Counted from the stretch's first letter, positions 1 to 6,492 are shown. The stretch: 7,386 nucleotides of DNA from Ignavibacteriota bacterium (GCA_003135995.1 PNBM01000161.1:25028-32413); one strand, 5' to 3'. Program-made: numbers and translations. The notes: generated from the letters alone by a model not told the origin.

Positions 1-1209
1 CATAATATGAGATATGGCGCGGGATGGACAGGTCAACCACTTTTATTCAGAGAAAAAGATAATATTTATTTATTGCAAGGCTCTTATGATTATAATCTCA
101 GAAAAATAGATGCTTTAACCGGTGAAGTTGTTTGGAAATATTTATTCGACGATGCAGTGAAAGGAACAGGTACATTATTTTACAATAAAAAAAGCTTGAG
201 TAAAGAGAATAAACTTGTTATTCTACAGGGCAGCAGGCAGTCCGCAAAATCAGAATATAATTACAGAGGAATTTCTGCCATAAACGGAGAAGAACTTTTC
301 AGAACGAAAGTTGTACGCACACGCAGTAACAGCCGTGATGTTGACGGTTCTGCGTTAATAGTAGGAGATACGGCTTACATAGGGCTTGAAAACGGGATTT
401 TCAAAGTGTTTAATCCTAATGATGATTATGCATCAGTAAACGGTAAATTTTATGAACCAGAATTATTTAATGAATTAAATTTATTTACTACAAAAGATAT
501 TTCGAGAATAGGCGGGAATATTATTACGGAATCGTCACCATCTCTTTTTAATCACAAAGTTTACATTACTGCTGGTTCAGGTTATGTTTACGGGTATAAT
601 ATTGAAAGCGGAGAAATAGACTGGGAATATTTTATAGGTGCTGACTTAAACGGTTCACCGGTTGTTACGGATGATAGTTGTTTACTTATACCTGTTGAGA
701 AACAATACATTGCAGGTAATGGTGGCTTACTTAAGCTTAATCCAAACAAATCACCTGAAATTGCACTTGTCTGGTACTATCCTGTTGGAAATTTTCATTT
801 ACTTTCATGGGATGGCGGCGTAATTGGAAGTGCTTGCGTGAACGATAAATATAAATTAAAGGAAACAAAACCACTCTCGGCATTTATTGGAATAGATGGA
901 TATTTATACGTTATTGACTATAAATCTATTGATGGAACGGCAAAGAGTTTTGACGGGAAAACTATAGTGGATAAACCAGAATTAATTTTCAAATATAAAG
1001 TAGGATCGTCTATTTCTTCACCAATAATGTTTAAAGACAAACTTATAGCCTGCGGGTATGGTGGGATGTATTTGTTTGAGTTTGATAAAGATTATAATTT
1101 CACCTTACTTGAGAAAAAGGGTTATTATTTTGAGGCTACACCAATAGTATATAATGGGAAAATATATGTTGCATCGAAAGACGGTTGGTTGTATTGCTTT
1201 GGGGATTAG
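1..1209 (+). CDS. PQQ-type (WD40-like) beta-propeller repeat protein, 5' end outside window
   Basis: The frame is open to the left edge and the first in-window ATG (position 7) gives a 400-residue protein with no signal peptide. It begins mid-fold (GAGWTGQPLL), so the true start is probably outside the window; residue numbers here count from that ATG. Blade-like repeats pair a strand reading xPxxxxxxIY/VYxxxxxGxLYxxD with a TGE/SGE-xxW turn: LTGEVVWKY (about 37-45), the region 112-137, ESGEIDWEYF (about 200-209) followed by GSPVV, GIDGYLYVID (about 295-304), SSPIMFKDKLIACGYGG (about 337-353) and ATPIVYNGKIYVASKDGWLY (about 377-396). This is the pattern of PQQ_2/quinoprotein-dehydrogenase-like propellers, which include enzymes, the BamB scaffold and many non-enzymatic extracellular proteins. 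I see no catalytic signature, so a binding or scaffold role is an inference. The last blade ends cleanly at the stop, so the C-terminus is intact. A 294-base gap to the next gene argues against tight coupling. Confidence 0.85.
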   Translation, partial: HNMRYGAGWTGQPLLFREKDNIYLLQGSYDYNLRKIDALTGEVVWKYLFDDAVKGTGTLFYNKKSLSKENKLVILQGSRQSAKSEYNYRGISAINGEELFRTKVVRTRSNSRDVDGSALIVGDTAYIGLENGIFKVFNPNDDYASVNGKFYEPELFNELNLFTTKDISRIGGNIITESSPSLFNHKVYITAGSGYVYGYNIESGEIDWEYFIGADLNGSPVVTDDSCLLIPVEKQYIAGNGGLLKLNPNKSPEIALVWYYPVGNFHLLSWDGGVIGSACVNDKYKLKETKPLSAFIGIDGYLYVIDYKSIDGTAKSFDGKTIVDKPELIFKYKVGSSISSPIMFKDKLIACGYGGMYLFEFDKDYNFTLLEKKGYYFEATPIVYNGKIYVASKDGWLYCFGD

Positions 1210-1235
1210 AAATGAGTATTAGAGATTATTCACCA

Positions 1236-1270
1236 TCCGCCGCGGCGGACACACAGAAATCACAGAGAAG
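1236..1270. repeat. GC-rich palindrome plus CACAGA-type intergenic repeat fragment
   Basis: Positions 1236-1249 form a perfect 14-base palindrome (TCCGCCGCGGCGGA), strikingly GC-rich in an A+T-rich region. It is followed directly by an ACACAGAAATCACAGAGAAGG stretch built of CACAGA-like units. Sequences of the CACAGAG-with-AGAAGG type recur between genes in many bacterial genomes, so this is probably one copy or fragment of a dispersed intergenic repeat. Whether it is repeated in this genome cannot be seen from one copy. Confidence 0.5.
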
Positions 1271-1320
1271 GGAAAAGATATCCACGATTACTTTTAGAAA
1301 CATAAAGGAATGACAAATGG

Positions 1321-1348
1321 TTGAAGAATATTATTATCACTAAATTTG
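1321..1348 (+). promoter_or_regulatory. Candidate Bacteroidota-type promoter (TTG-N17-TAAATTTG) for the OmpA-family gene
   Basis: A TTG at 1321-1323 and TAAATTTG at 1341-1348 match the -33 TTG and -7 TAnnTTTG elements described for primary sigma factors of Bacteroides and Flavobacterium. The 17-base spacer is within the range reported for Flavobacterium. A transcript starting just downstream would carry a leader of about 150 bases before the ATG at 1504. A+T-rich DNA produces such matches by chance, hence the modest confidence. Confidence 0.35.
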
Positions 1349-1503
1349 ACTTATTACACAAATTAAAGAAAGAGATTTTTAGGGTTAAAGATAAGATATT
1401 TCGGTTAAGACAATACGTGTTCGAAGGGTCAAATGGAAAACAAAATTTTAATATCAGTTATAAATTTAAAATTTTTTATAAACTATTTAGAAAAATTTAA
1501 CAT

Positions 1504-3039
1504 ATGAAACTTACAAAACTTTACCACTTAGTTTTTGCTTTTATATTGTTCTTTCAAGCAACTATAGCGAGTGCCCAACAGTTAGAAAATTTGGGGCGGA
1601 ATGTTAATTCTGACATAAGTGAATTAGGACCTATTATATCCCCGGATGGTAATACGTTATATTTCGTAAAAAGCAAACAAGTAGGCAGTAATTTTTTTCA
1701 AGAAGCATGGTACTCAATTATTGATAATAGTGGAAATTGGTTACCCGCAAATAAAATGAACGAGCCTTTCGGAAATCTCGAAGTAAATAATGTATTGTCA
1801 ATTACTCCGGATGGAAATAATCTTTTAATATATCAAGGAAATAACGATATTAATGATAATAAAAATGGTCTTTATTTTTCCAATAAAACATTTAACGGAT
1901 GGAGTGCGCCTGAAAGACTAAATATTATTAATTATAAAAATTATTTAACTAACTCCGTATATACGGGAGCATTTTTATCGAACAGCGGTAAAACATTAAT
2001 AATGTATTTTTGTAAAAGTAAAAATAGTTATTTTCAATCTTTGTATATTAGTTTCTTAAATAAAAATGGTACGTGGAGTGAACCACGGTTATTACCATAT
2101 CCAATTAATGTAAATGAAGGTGAATATGGTAATTCAACTCCATTTATTGCATCAGATGATGTTACATTATATTTTTCAAGCGATAGAAAAGGTGGATATG
2201 GAAATAATGATATATATATGTCAAGAAGGTTAGATGATTCCTGGTTAAAATGGTCGCAGCCTGAAAACTTAGGTAAGAGTATAAATACAAGCGGTTGGGA
2301 TGCTTATTATTCAATTTCGGCAAAAGGAGATTATGCATACCTTGTTTCTTCATCAAACGGTTATGGCAATGAAGATATCTTCAGAATAAAACTACCCGAA
2401 AAGGTAAAACCAAATCCTGTGGTTCTTATTTCAGGAAAAGTGCTGAACCCCAAAAATAATCAGCCGTTAGAAGCTGCAATAACTTATTATACTTTACCGG
2501 AGGGAATTGAGGCAGGAATAGCAAGAACAAATCCTTCTGATGGTTCTTATAAAATTGTTTTGCCATATGGAAAACAATATTCCTTTATTGCTACTGTTGA
2601 CGGCTATTATTCAATATCCAACTATCTTGATTTAACAACAATAAGCGAATACAAGGAAATGGATTTTAATGTTGAAATGAAGCCGATTGAGATTGGAGAA
2701 ACAGTCAGGCTAAATAATATATTTTTTGATTTCAATAAGTCTGTTCTCAGGCCAGAATCGTTTCAGGAATTAGACAGAGTTGTTAAACTGATGAAGGATA
2801 ATCCTACTATTGAAATTGAAATAGCCGGTCATACGGATAATGTAGGAGCAGATGAATATAATTTAAACCTTTCACTTGAAAGAGCAAATTCTGTAGTAGC
2901 TTTCATAGTATCTAAAGGAATATCACAAAACAGAATAATTGCAAAAGGATACGGAGAATCAAAGCCAATTGCTTCAAATGATTCAGAAGAAGGTAAACAA
3001 TTAAACAGAAGAGTAGAATTTACGATATTGAAAAAATAA
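1504..3039 (+). CDS. OmpA-family protein with PD40 beta-propeller and carboxypeptidase-regulatory-like domain
   Basis: The 511-residue exported protein starts with a signal peptide (residues 1-24, ASA before QQ). PD40/WD40-like strands follow at SPDGNTLYFVKSK (46-58), TPDGNNLLIY (101-110), SNSGKTLIMYF (159-169), DDVTLYFSSDRKGGYGNNDIY (about 218-238) and GDYAYLVSSSNGYGNEDIF (about 275-293). Residues about 308-392 look like a carboxypeptidase-regulatory (Ig-like) domain beginning ISGKVLNPKNNQPL. Residues about 403-508 are an OmpA C-terminal domain: FDFNKSVLRPES, GHTDNVG with Asp445, and LSLERA with Arg460. That Asp/Arg pair, 15 apart, is the known binding site for peptidoglycan diaminopimelate. 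The domain order matches PorE-type proteins, but PorE also has N-terminal TPRs and a lipid anchor, neither seen here. It probably sits in the periplasm or outer membrane bound to the cell wall. No Shine-Dalgarno precedes the ATG; the start is fixed by the signal peptide and an in-frame stop just upstream. Confidence 0.93.
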   Translation: MKLTKLYHLVFAFILFFQATIASAQQLENLGRNVNSDISELGPIISPDGNTLYFVKSKQVGSNFFQEAWYSIIDNSGNWLPANKMNEPFGNLEVNNVLSITPDGNNLLIYQGNNDINDNKNGLYFSNKTFNGWSAPERLNIINYKNYLTNSVYTGAFLSNSGKTLIMYFCKSKNSYFQSLYISFLNKNGTWSEPRLLPYPINVNEGEYGNSTPFIASDDVTLYFSSDRKGGYGNNDIYMSRRLDDSWLKWSQPENLGKSINTSGWDAYYSISAKGDYAYLVSSSNGYGNEDIFRIKLPEKVKPNPVVLISGKVLNPKNNQPLEAAITYYTLPEGIEAGIARTNPSDGSYKIVLPYGKQYSFIATVDGYYSISNYLDLTTISEYKEMDFNVEMKPIEIGETVRLNNIFFDFNKSVLRPESFQELDRVVKLMKDNPTIEIEIAGHTDNVGADEYNLNLSLERANSVVAFIVSKGISQNRIIAKGYGESKPIASNDSEEGKQLNRRVEFTILKK

Positions 3040-3081
3040 CATCAATCAACCTACAAGTTAGAATATGTAAATCAAAACAGG

Positions 3082-3106
3082 TAGATGGTGTAAAGATAAA
3101 CATCTA
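3082..3106 (+). repeat. Weak inverted repeat upstream of the VanW-family gene
   Basis: TAGATG (3082-3087) and CATCTA (3101-3106) are exact reverse complements with a 13-base loop, lying 14 bases before the TTG start of the VanW-family gene. No T-run follows, so it is not a usual intrinsic terminator for the OmpA-family gene. It could be a small leader hairpin or chance. Confidence 0.25.
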
Positions 3107-3120
3107 AAATTAAAATATTA

Positions 3121-3954
3121 TTGAAGCAAAAGAAACTTCTAAGCCAAAGAAGCGAATACATATATTTCTTAGCTGTCTGGATAAAACGGTTAAGAAGATA
3201 TTATGACTGGTATTTTGATAGAAAAAATTATGCATACAGTTTCAGTAATGAGAAGTTGCCATTTCATGTAAAGAAACATCAATCTGTCTTACTGAAGAAA
3301 CTTGGTGATAGTGATATGCAATTACAAATTAATAAAGTATCTAATTTGAAAATTGCGGTTAAGAATATTGATGGTATTTTAATAAGGCCAGGGGAAACAT
3401 TTTCATTCTGTAAACTTGTCGGATTGCAGACGAAAAGAAAGGGCTATTTAGATGGTATGGAGTTATCATTTGGCGAAGTGAAATCAGGAATAGGAGGTGG
3501 GGTTTGCCAGATATCGAACATGATTAATTGGTTAGTAATTCATAGTCCTTTAACGGTTACTGAAATTTATCCTCATTCTTATGATCCTTTTCCTGACGAT
3601 GAGCGTGTATTACCTTTTGGAAGCGGGGCAACAGTATTCTATAATTATCATGACTATCAATTTACAAACAACACAGACCATACTTTCCAAATCAATCTAT
3701 GGTTGACAGAGAAATATTTAGAAGGTGAAATTCGGATTGACACAGATCTGGATTATGAATACAATGTGATGGAAAAAGAGCATCAGTTTGTAAAAGTAAA
3801 TGGAGCTTTCTACAGAAAAAACGAGATATGGAGAGAAAAGATATTAAAATCTAATAGCGGGAAGATTGTTAGCACCGAATTAATAACAAAAAACTTTGCA
3901 AGGGTGACTTATACACCTGAATCGTTTATTGAGGAGACTGCAGAAAACAAGTAA
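3121..3954 (+). CDS. VanW-family protein
   Basis: The 277-residue protein matches the VanW family (Pfam VanW) along its length. It has a basic N-terminal segment (IKRLRRYYDWYFD, 21-33), KKHQSVLLKKLGDSDMQLQ (51-69), RPGETFSF (89-96), the hallmark GIGGGVCQIS (123-132, Cys129), YPHSYDPFPDD (150-160), LPFGSGATVFYN (164-175) and DYQFTNNT (178-185). The start is TTG at 3121. No in-frame ATG occurs before residue 66, and the conserved N-terminal region lies between the two, so TTG is needed; an in-frame stop sits only a few codons upstream. No Shine-Dalgarno, signal peptide or membrane helix is seen, so it is probably cytoplasmic, as usual for short VanW proteins. VanW is named for an accessory gene of VanB-type glycopeptide-resistance clusters, but its biochemical function is unknown and stand-alone homologues are common in bacteria without resistance. 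A 37-base gap to the next gene makes co-transcription possible. Confidence 0.92.
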   Translation: MKQKKLLSQRSEYIYFLAVWIKRLRRYYDWYFDRKNYAYSFSNEKLPFHVKKHQSVLLKKLGDSDMQLQINKVSNLKIAVKNIDGILIRPGETFSFCKLVGLQTKRKGYLDGMELSFGEVKSGIGGGVCQISNMINWLVIHSPLTVTEIYPHSYDPFPDDERVLPFGSGATVFYNYHDYQFTNNTDHTFQINLWLTEKYLEGEIRIDTDLDYEYNVMEKEHQFVKVNGAFYRKNEIWREKILKSNSGKIVSTELITKNFARVTYTPESFIEETAENK

Positions 3955-3973
3955 ATTAAATTGTTTTTTTAAA

Positions 3974-3985
3974 CTAATATATTAG
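3974..3985. repeat. 12-base AT palindrome just before the 3992 start
   Basis: CTAATATATTAG is a perfect palindrome ending 6 bases before the ATG at 3992. It could be an operator-like site or a chance product of A+T-rich DNA. It follows a run of seven T at 3964-3970, which has no stem before it. Confidence 0.25.
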
Positions 3986-3991
3986 ATTATA

Positions 3992-4372
3992 ATGAAAAAG
4001 ACAAAAACCGTTTTGAGGATAATATTCTTTATGGTTCTTTTCTCAAATGCTTTGGGACAAGAAAAGTTAGATGCAAAGGGACCGATTCAAGGAGGATTTC
4101 TTCATGATAACACTACTAGATTAATTATTATTAAGTATAGCCAAGCGAAAGGGTATGGAGATAGCTTCTCTTTTAAGTTGCAGAATCAAAATAAGGCAAT
4201 AATTGAATTATATTCCTTTGCCGGCAAGTGGATTTGTAATTATATCGTAAATCATGGAAGTATTTTCTTCACGTTTTTACTACCTAACGGGATTTATTTT
4301 ATTAAAGTGAGAGAACAAATTAAATCACTTTATTTGATACCGGGCAGTGAATTCAAAGTTGCACTATACTGA
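3992..4372 (+). CDS. Small secreted protein resembling a lone type IX secretion C-terminal domain
   Basis: The 126-residue protein has a clear signal peptide (KKTK, then a hydrophobic stretch 8-18, cleavage likely ALG|Q after residue 22). Residues about 67-118 read KAIIELYSFAGKWICNY, then HGSIFFTFLLPNGIYFIKV, then KSLYLIP. That is the strand order of T9SS type A sorting domains: VxIYDLxGKxV, then an L/NGIYF/VxK strand, then a final hydrophobic strand. In ordinary T9SS cargo this domain follows a large enzyme or adhesin; here only about 45 residues (23-67) separate it from the signal peptide. The tail continues past the usual end of the domain as PGSEFKVALY. It could be a shortened cargo gene, a small surface protein, or a beta-sandwich that only resembles the domain. 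It lies 37 bases after the VanW-family gene and has no Shine-Dalgarno. The region immediately downstream repeats its C-terminal tail. Confidence 0.6.
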   Translation: MKKTKTVLRIIFFMVLFSNALGQEKLDAKGPIQGGFLHDNTTRLIIIKYSQAKGYGDSFSFKLQNQNKAIIELYSFAGKWICNYIVNHGSIFFTFLLPNGIYFIKVREQIKSLYLIPGSEFKVALY

Positions 4373-4379
4373 ATTGTTT

Positions 4380-4475
4380 ATGATGCATTTAAGCAGAACG
4401 ATGTATCTACAAAATGAATACGAAAAAGAACTATATCTGACACCAGGGGATAAGTTTGAAAGTTTTTTGTTCTAA
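4380..4475 (+). pseudogene. Remnant repeating the C-terminal tail of the 3992-4372 protein
   Basis: Starting 7 bases after the preceding stop and in another frame, a 31-codon frame (ATGATG at 4380) ends in KELYLTPGDKFESFLF. The preceding gene ends in KSLYLIPGSEFKVALY, so K, L, Y, L, P, G and F align over 16 residues, with the stop in the same place. Over those 17 codons, stop included, 29 of 51 bases are identical by my count. The part upstream (RTMYLQNEYE) can be laid on the GIYFIKVREQ strand with a two-residue gap. I read it as the last piece of a diverged second copy whose 5' part has been lost. Independent expression as a 31-residue peptide without a signal sequence seems unlikely. Confidence 0.5.
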
Positions 4476-4690
4476 ATTATTTACTTAAGTTGACCATTAT
4501 AATGCAAAAACCGTCAACCGCTGAGGATTTTCAATTAAAACGGTTAGAAAATTAAAATTATTTTCACTCATGACTAAAATCGTGGACTGGATTTTAAGAA
4601 ATTTTCAATGATTCATTACAAACGATCAACTTAAATTATTTATTATGGTTTCGTATAATTAAATTTTATAATTAAAAAAGAAAACAGATA
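4476..4690. other. Intergenic region before the M15 peptidase gene, nothing coding seen
   Basis: Only very short frames occur (17 codons from 4502, 13 codons from 4570). The 9-base inverted repeat TTAAGTTGA (4485-4493) and TCAACTTAA (4626-4634) is flanked or overlapped by the direct repeat TAAATTATTTA (4473-4483 and 4632-4642). This faintly resembles the ends of a tiny non-autonomous element, but the repeats are short and A+T-rich. No convincing promoter boxes or terminator were found. Confidence 0.4.
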
Positions 4691-5506
4691 ATGAATAAAA
4701 CTAAAATAATACTTTTATTAGCGTTTGTGATTCCAATGCTCTTTTCGTTTCAGTGTAACGAATCAAAGAACAAGGAAACAAAAAGTGAAAATATTACAGC
4801 ATCCAAACAAAAGAAAGACTCAACTAAAACAACATTAACGGGTTTACAAAAACTTCTTAAAGCATATCCAAATTTTCTTGATAAAGCTGATGGCAACAAA
4901 TTATACTGGAAAGACGGAGCAACAATGATTTATGACGATGGTAAGGAAAAAACACACGAAGAGAAACTTGAAAATGCGGATATCGAAGATATGATTTCAC
5001 AGGAATATGTAATGGGAGCAAAATGGAGTGAACCTCCTGCAAAAAACTTTGAACCGGGAAGAATAAGATATGAACCATTCTTTGAGAAAATGTACGGTAA
5101 CTCACAGTCTGCTGTTACAAGTAATCTCACAACGATCAACTGGTTCGGAACAAGTGTACAAGTCAGTACAATAAATGAAGTTGATAAGAAATTCAAAGCA
5201 GTGATGGAAGATCTTGAGAAGCTCCTTGAGAAGTATCACAAGTATTTTAAAAAGACAGCGGGTACATTTAACTACAGAAAAATTTTCGGTACAGATCGTT
5301 ATAATGCCCATGCTTTTGGAATAGCGATTGATATTAATACGGAATATTCTGATTACTGGCAGTGGGATAAATCGATGAAGTATAAAAACAGAATTCCTTT
5401 TGAAGTTGCAGAGGTTTTCGAAAAGCATGGATTTATCTGGGGCGCAAAGTGGTATCATTATGATACTATGCATTCTGAGTATAGACCGGAATTATTATTT
5501 AATTAA
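4691..5506 (+). CDS. Exported M15-family zinc peptidase (peptidoglycan peptidase, M15C-like)
   Basis: The 271-residue protein begins with a hydrophobic export signal (IILLLAFVIPMLFSFQ, 6-21) followed by Cys22, the only cysteine, and a long polar K/S/T/N/E stretch to about residue 50. This suggests a lipoprotein, although Gln at -1 is a poor lipobox. The catalytic domain is at the C-terminus: NYRKIFGTDRYNAHAFGIAIDIN with zinc ligands His207 and Asp214, then HGFIWGAKWYHYDTMHSEYRPEL with likely catalytic Asp258 and zinc ligand His261. The spacing HxxxxxxD and DxxH matches M15C endolysin-type L-Ala-D-Glu peptidases such as Ply500. The usual MHFE is MHSE here. The mature enzyme probably acts on peptidoglycan stem peptides in the periplasm; whether it is an endopeptidase or a D,D-carboxypeptidase cannot be told from sequence. 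A 215-base gap after the 4380-4475 remnant suggests its own promoter. No strong Shine-Dalgarno is visible. Confidence 0.9.
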   Translation: MNKTKIILLLAFVIPMLFSFQCNESKNKETKSENITASKQKKDSTKTTLTGLQKLLKAYPNFLDKADGNKLYWKDGATMIYDDGKEKTHEEKLENADIEDMISQEYVMGAKWSEPPAKNFEPGRIRYEPFFEKMYGNSQSAVTSNLTTINWFGTSVQVSTINEVDKKFKAVMEDLEKLLEKYHKYFKKTAGTFNYRKIFGTDRYNAHAFGIAIDINTEYSDYWQWDKSMKYKNRIPFEVAEVFEKHGFIWGAKWYHYDTMHSEYRPELLFN

Positions 5507-5858
5507 TATTTTGGATATTATAACTGGAGCCCTTTCGCCATAGATGACAAAAACAACAAGGCTTGAAAATTAAAATTGAATTGACTCTTTTGTTATACAA
5601 GACTTTTTAAAATATTTAGAGGTATTTTATTTTCCTGTTGGAGAGCAACGTACGGTGAGTTTGTAAGGAATTATTTGGGGAAGTACAAGAGAAAATAATT
5701 TTATAAGGCAATTCTTTTAAATATTTTGTGTTTTTAAATAGCTTTGTTGAATTGAAATTACAGAATTATTAATTAGTTAAAAATAAGGAAAATTATCCGA
5801 TTTTAATTTAATGTTAGAGTTATAAAATTGTTTTTAAAATTTAAGCAATATTTCTTCT
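5507..5858. other. Intergenic region with weak coding-like remnants
   Basis: No gene is called in these 352 bases. Directly after the peptidase stop the same frame stays open for 19 codons to a TGA at 5564-5566, reading YFGYYNWSPFAIDDKNNKA. Separately, a start-less frame at 5585-5698 ends in RATYGEFVRNYLGKYKRK before TAA. The stretch around 5635-5692 is visibly richer in G than its surroundings, as if derived from coding DNA. From 5700 to 5858 the sequence is extremely A+T-rich and looks like an ordinary upstream region; I found no convincing TTG/TAnnTTTG pair or Shine-Dalgarno for the gene at 5859. Confidence 0.45.
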
Positions 5859-6338
5859 ATGAATCATATAAAATTCATTTTTATTGCAATAATTTTATTA
5901 TTTTATTGTAATTTACATTCTCAAAAAATCAGAGAATCGATCCAAACATCTTATGGAGTTATAAAAATTATAACGTATTCTCCATATTCTTCTGATTTAA
6001 TTGTGTTTAATGGTTCAGAAATATTTAAAGATGAAGAAATATTTTCTTTATATATTAAAAATATATTTAATAATGAAGAAAATGATGTAATTATTCTTAT
6101 TGAAGAGGCTGCCGGGTCCGCTGCCTTTTTCAGGGTAATATCATTAAAATCAGAGATAGATTATTGGATCTCTGAAAGGTTTGGTACCAGAAATGATCTA
6201 ATAGAAGTAGAATTTAATAATAGTGAACTGAAAATGAAAATTCCATATATATATGATTTTGATAGAGAGCGTATGATATACTATGTGTATATTTATAAAG
6301 ACAGAAAAATAATTGATAAAGAATTATTATCCTTTTAA
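5859..6338 (+). CDS. Secreted hypothetical protein (159 residues)
   Basis: Residues 1-21 are a signal peptide (hydrophobic 5-18, cleavage probably LHS|Q). Cys17 lies inside the hydrophobic core and is not a credible lipobox. The mature part of about 138 residues is predicted to be mostly beta: an early strand region (GVIKIITYSP), then DVIILIEEAAGSAAFFRVISL (75-95), SERFGTRNDLIEVEFNNSELKMKIP (105-129) and a C-terminal YYVYIYKDRKIIDKELL. The pattern of a G-S/T-A strand followed by an FG-T-x-x-D-L turn resembles exported proteins in other bacteria that read GG-x-A-C-P and FGTCSD there. Those paired cysteines would be Ala and Arg here. The family is uncharacterised as far as I know, so no function is proposed. 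Being exported, it probably sits in the periplasm or outside. It stands alone, with 352 bases before it and about 200 after. Confidence 0.75.
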   Translation: MNHIKFIFIAIILLFYCNLHSQKIRESIQTSYGVIKIITYSPYSSDLIVFNGSEIFKDEEIFSLYIKNIFNNEENDVIILIEEAAGSAAFFRVISLKSEIDYWISERFGTRNDLIEVEFNNSELKMKIPYIYDFDRERMIYYVYIYKDRKIIDKELLSF

Positions 6339-6492
6339 TTTTACTTTTTCAGAACATATCAGACCAAAAAGGGTGATTTTAAAAAAAAGTATAATTTGTT
6401 ATAAGTCAATATTAAATGCTAGGAGTTTTTACTTCAAGCTTTTATTAATTAAAAATCGAATAAGAAAATTGAAAATATTTACTTGATTTTAT

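Larger units (their letters stand above)
1210..1503. other. Intergenic region with repeat fragment, promoter candidate and weak open frame
   Basis: This gap between the propeller gene and the OmpA-family gene holds a GC-rich palindromic repeat fragment (1236-1270) and a Bacteroidota-type promoter candidate (1321-1348). A stop-free stretch runs from a TTG at 1321 to the TAA at 1498-1500, in the same frame as the next gene. Its 59 residues are dominated by K, I, F and L and resemble no family I know, so I do not call it a gene. A 33-codon ATG frame at 1212-1313 runs through the repeat and is also not credible. No hairpin followed by a T-run is seen after the propeller gene. Confidence 0.6.

Noticed and set aside
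1212..1313. 33-codon ATG frame after the propeller gene
   Set aside because: It runs through the palindromic repeat and CACAGA units and has no family pattern.
2162..2356. Minus-strand frame of 64 codons inside the OmpA-family gene
   Set aside because: It lies opposite a well-supported PD40 coding region and its translation shows no family pattern, so it is a shadow frame.
4570..4611. 13-codon frame MTKIVDWILRNFQ
   Set aside because: Too short, with no Shine-Dalgarno and no downstream gene close enough for a leader role.
4857..5473. Three overlapping minus-strand frames opposite the M15 peptidase
   Set aside because: The plus-strand protein carries the catalytic motifs. The opposite-strand translations have no recognisable domains and overlap each other.
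3121..5506. A glycopeptide-resistance cluster
   Set aside because: Only a VanW-family gene and an M15C-like peptidase are present. There is no D-Ala-D-Lac/Ser ligase, VanH dehydrogenase, VanX or VanRS, and both families are common without resistance.
6344..6371. CTTTTT/AAAAAG stem after the 5859-6338 gene as a terminator
   Set aside because: A six-pair, almost all A-T stem with a 16-base loop and no following T-run is too weak to call.
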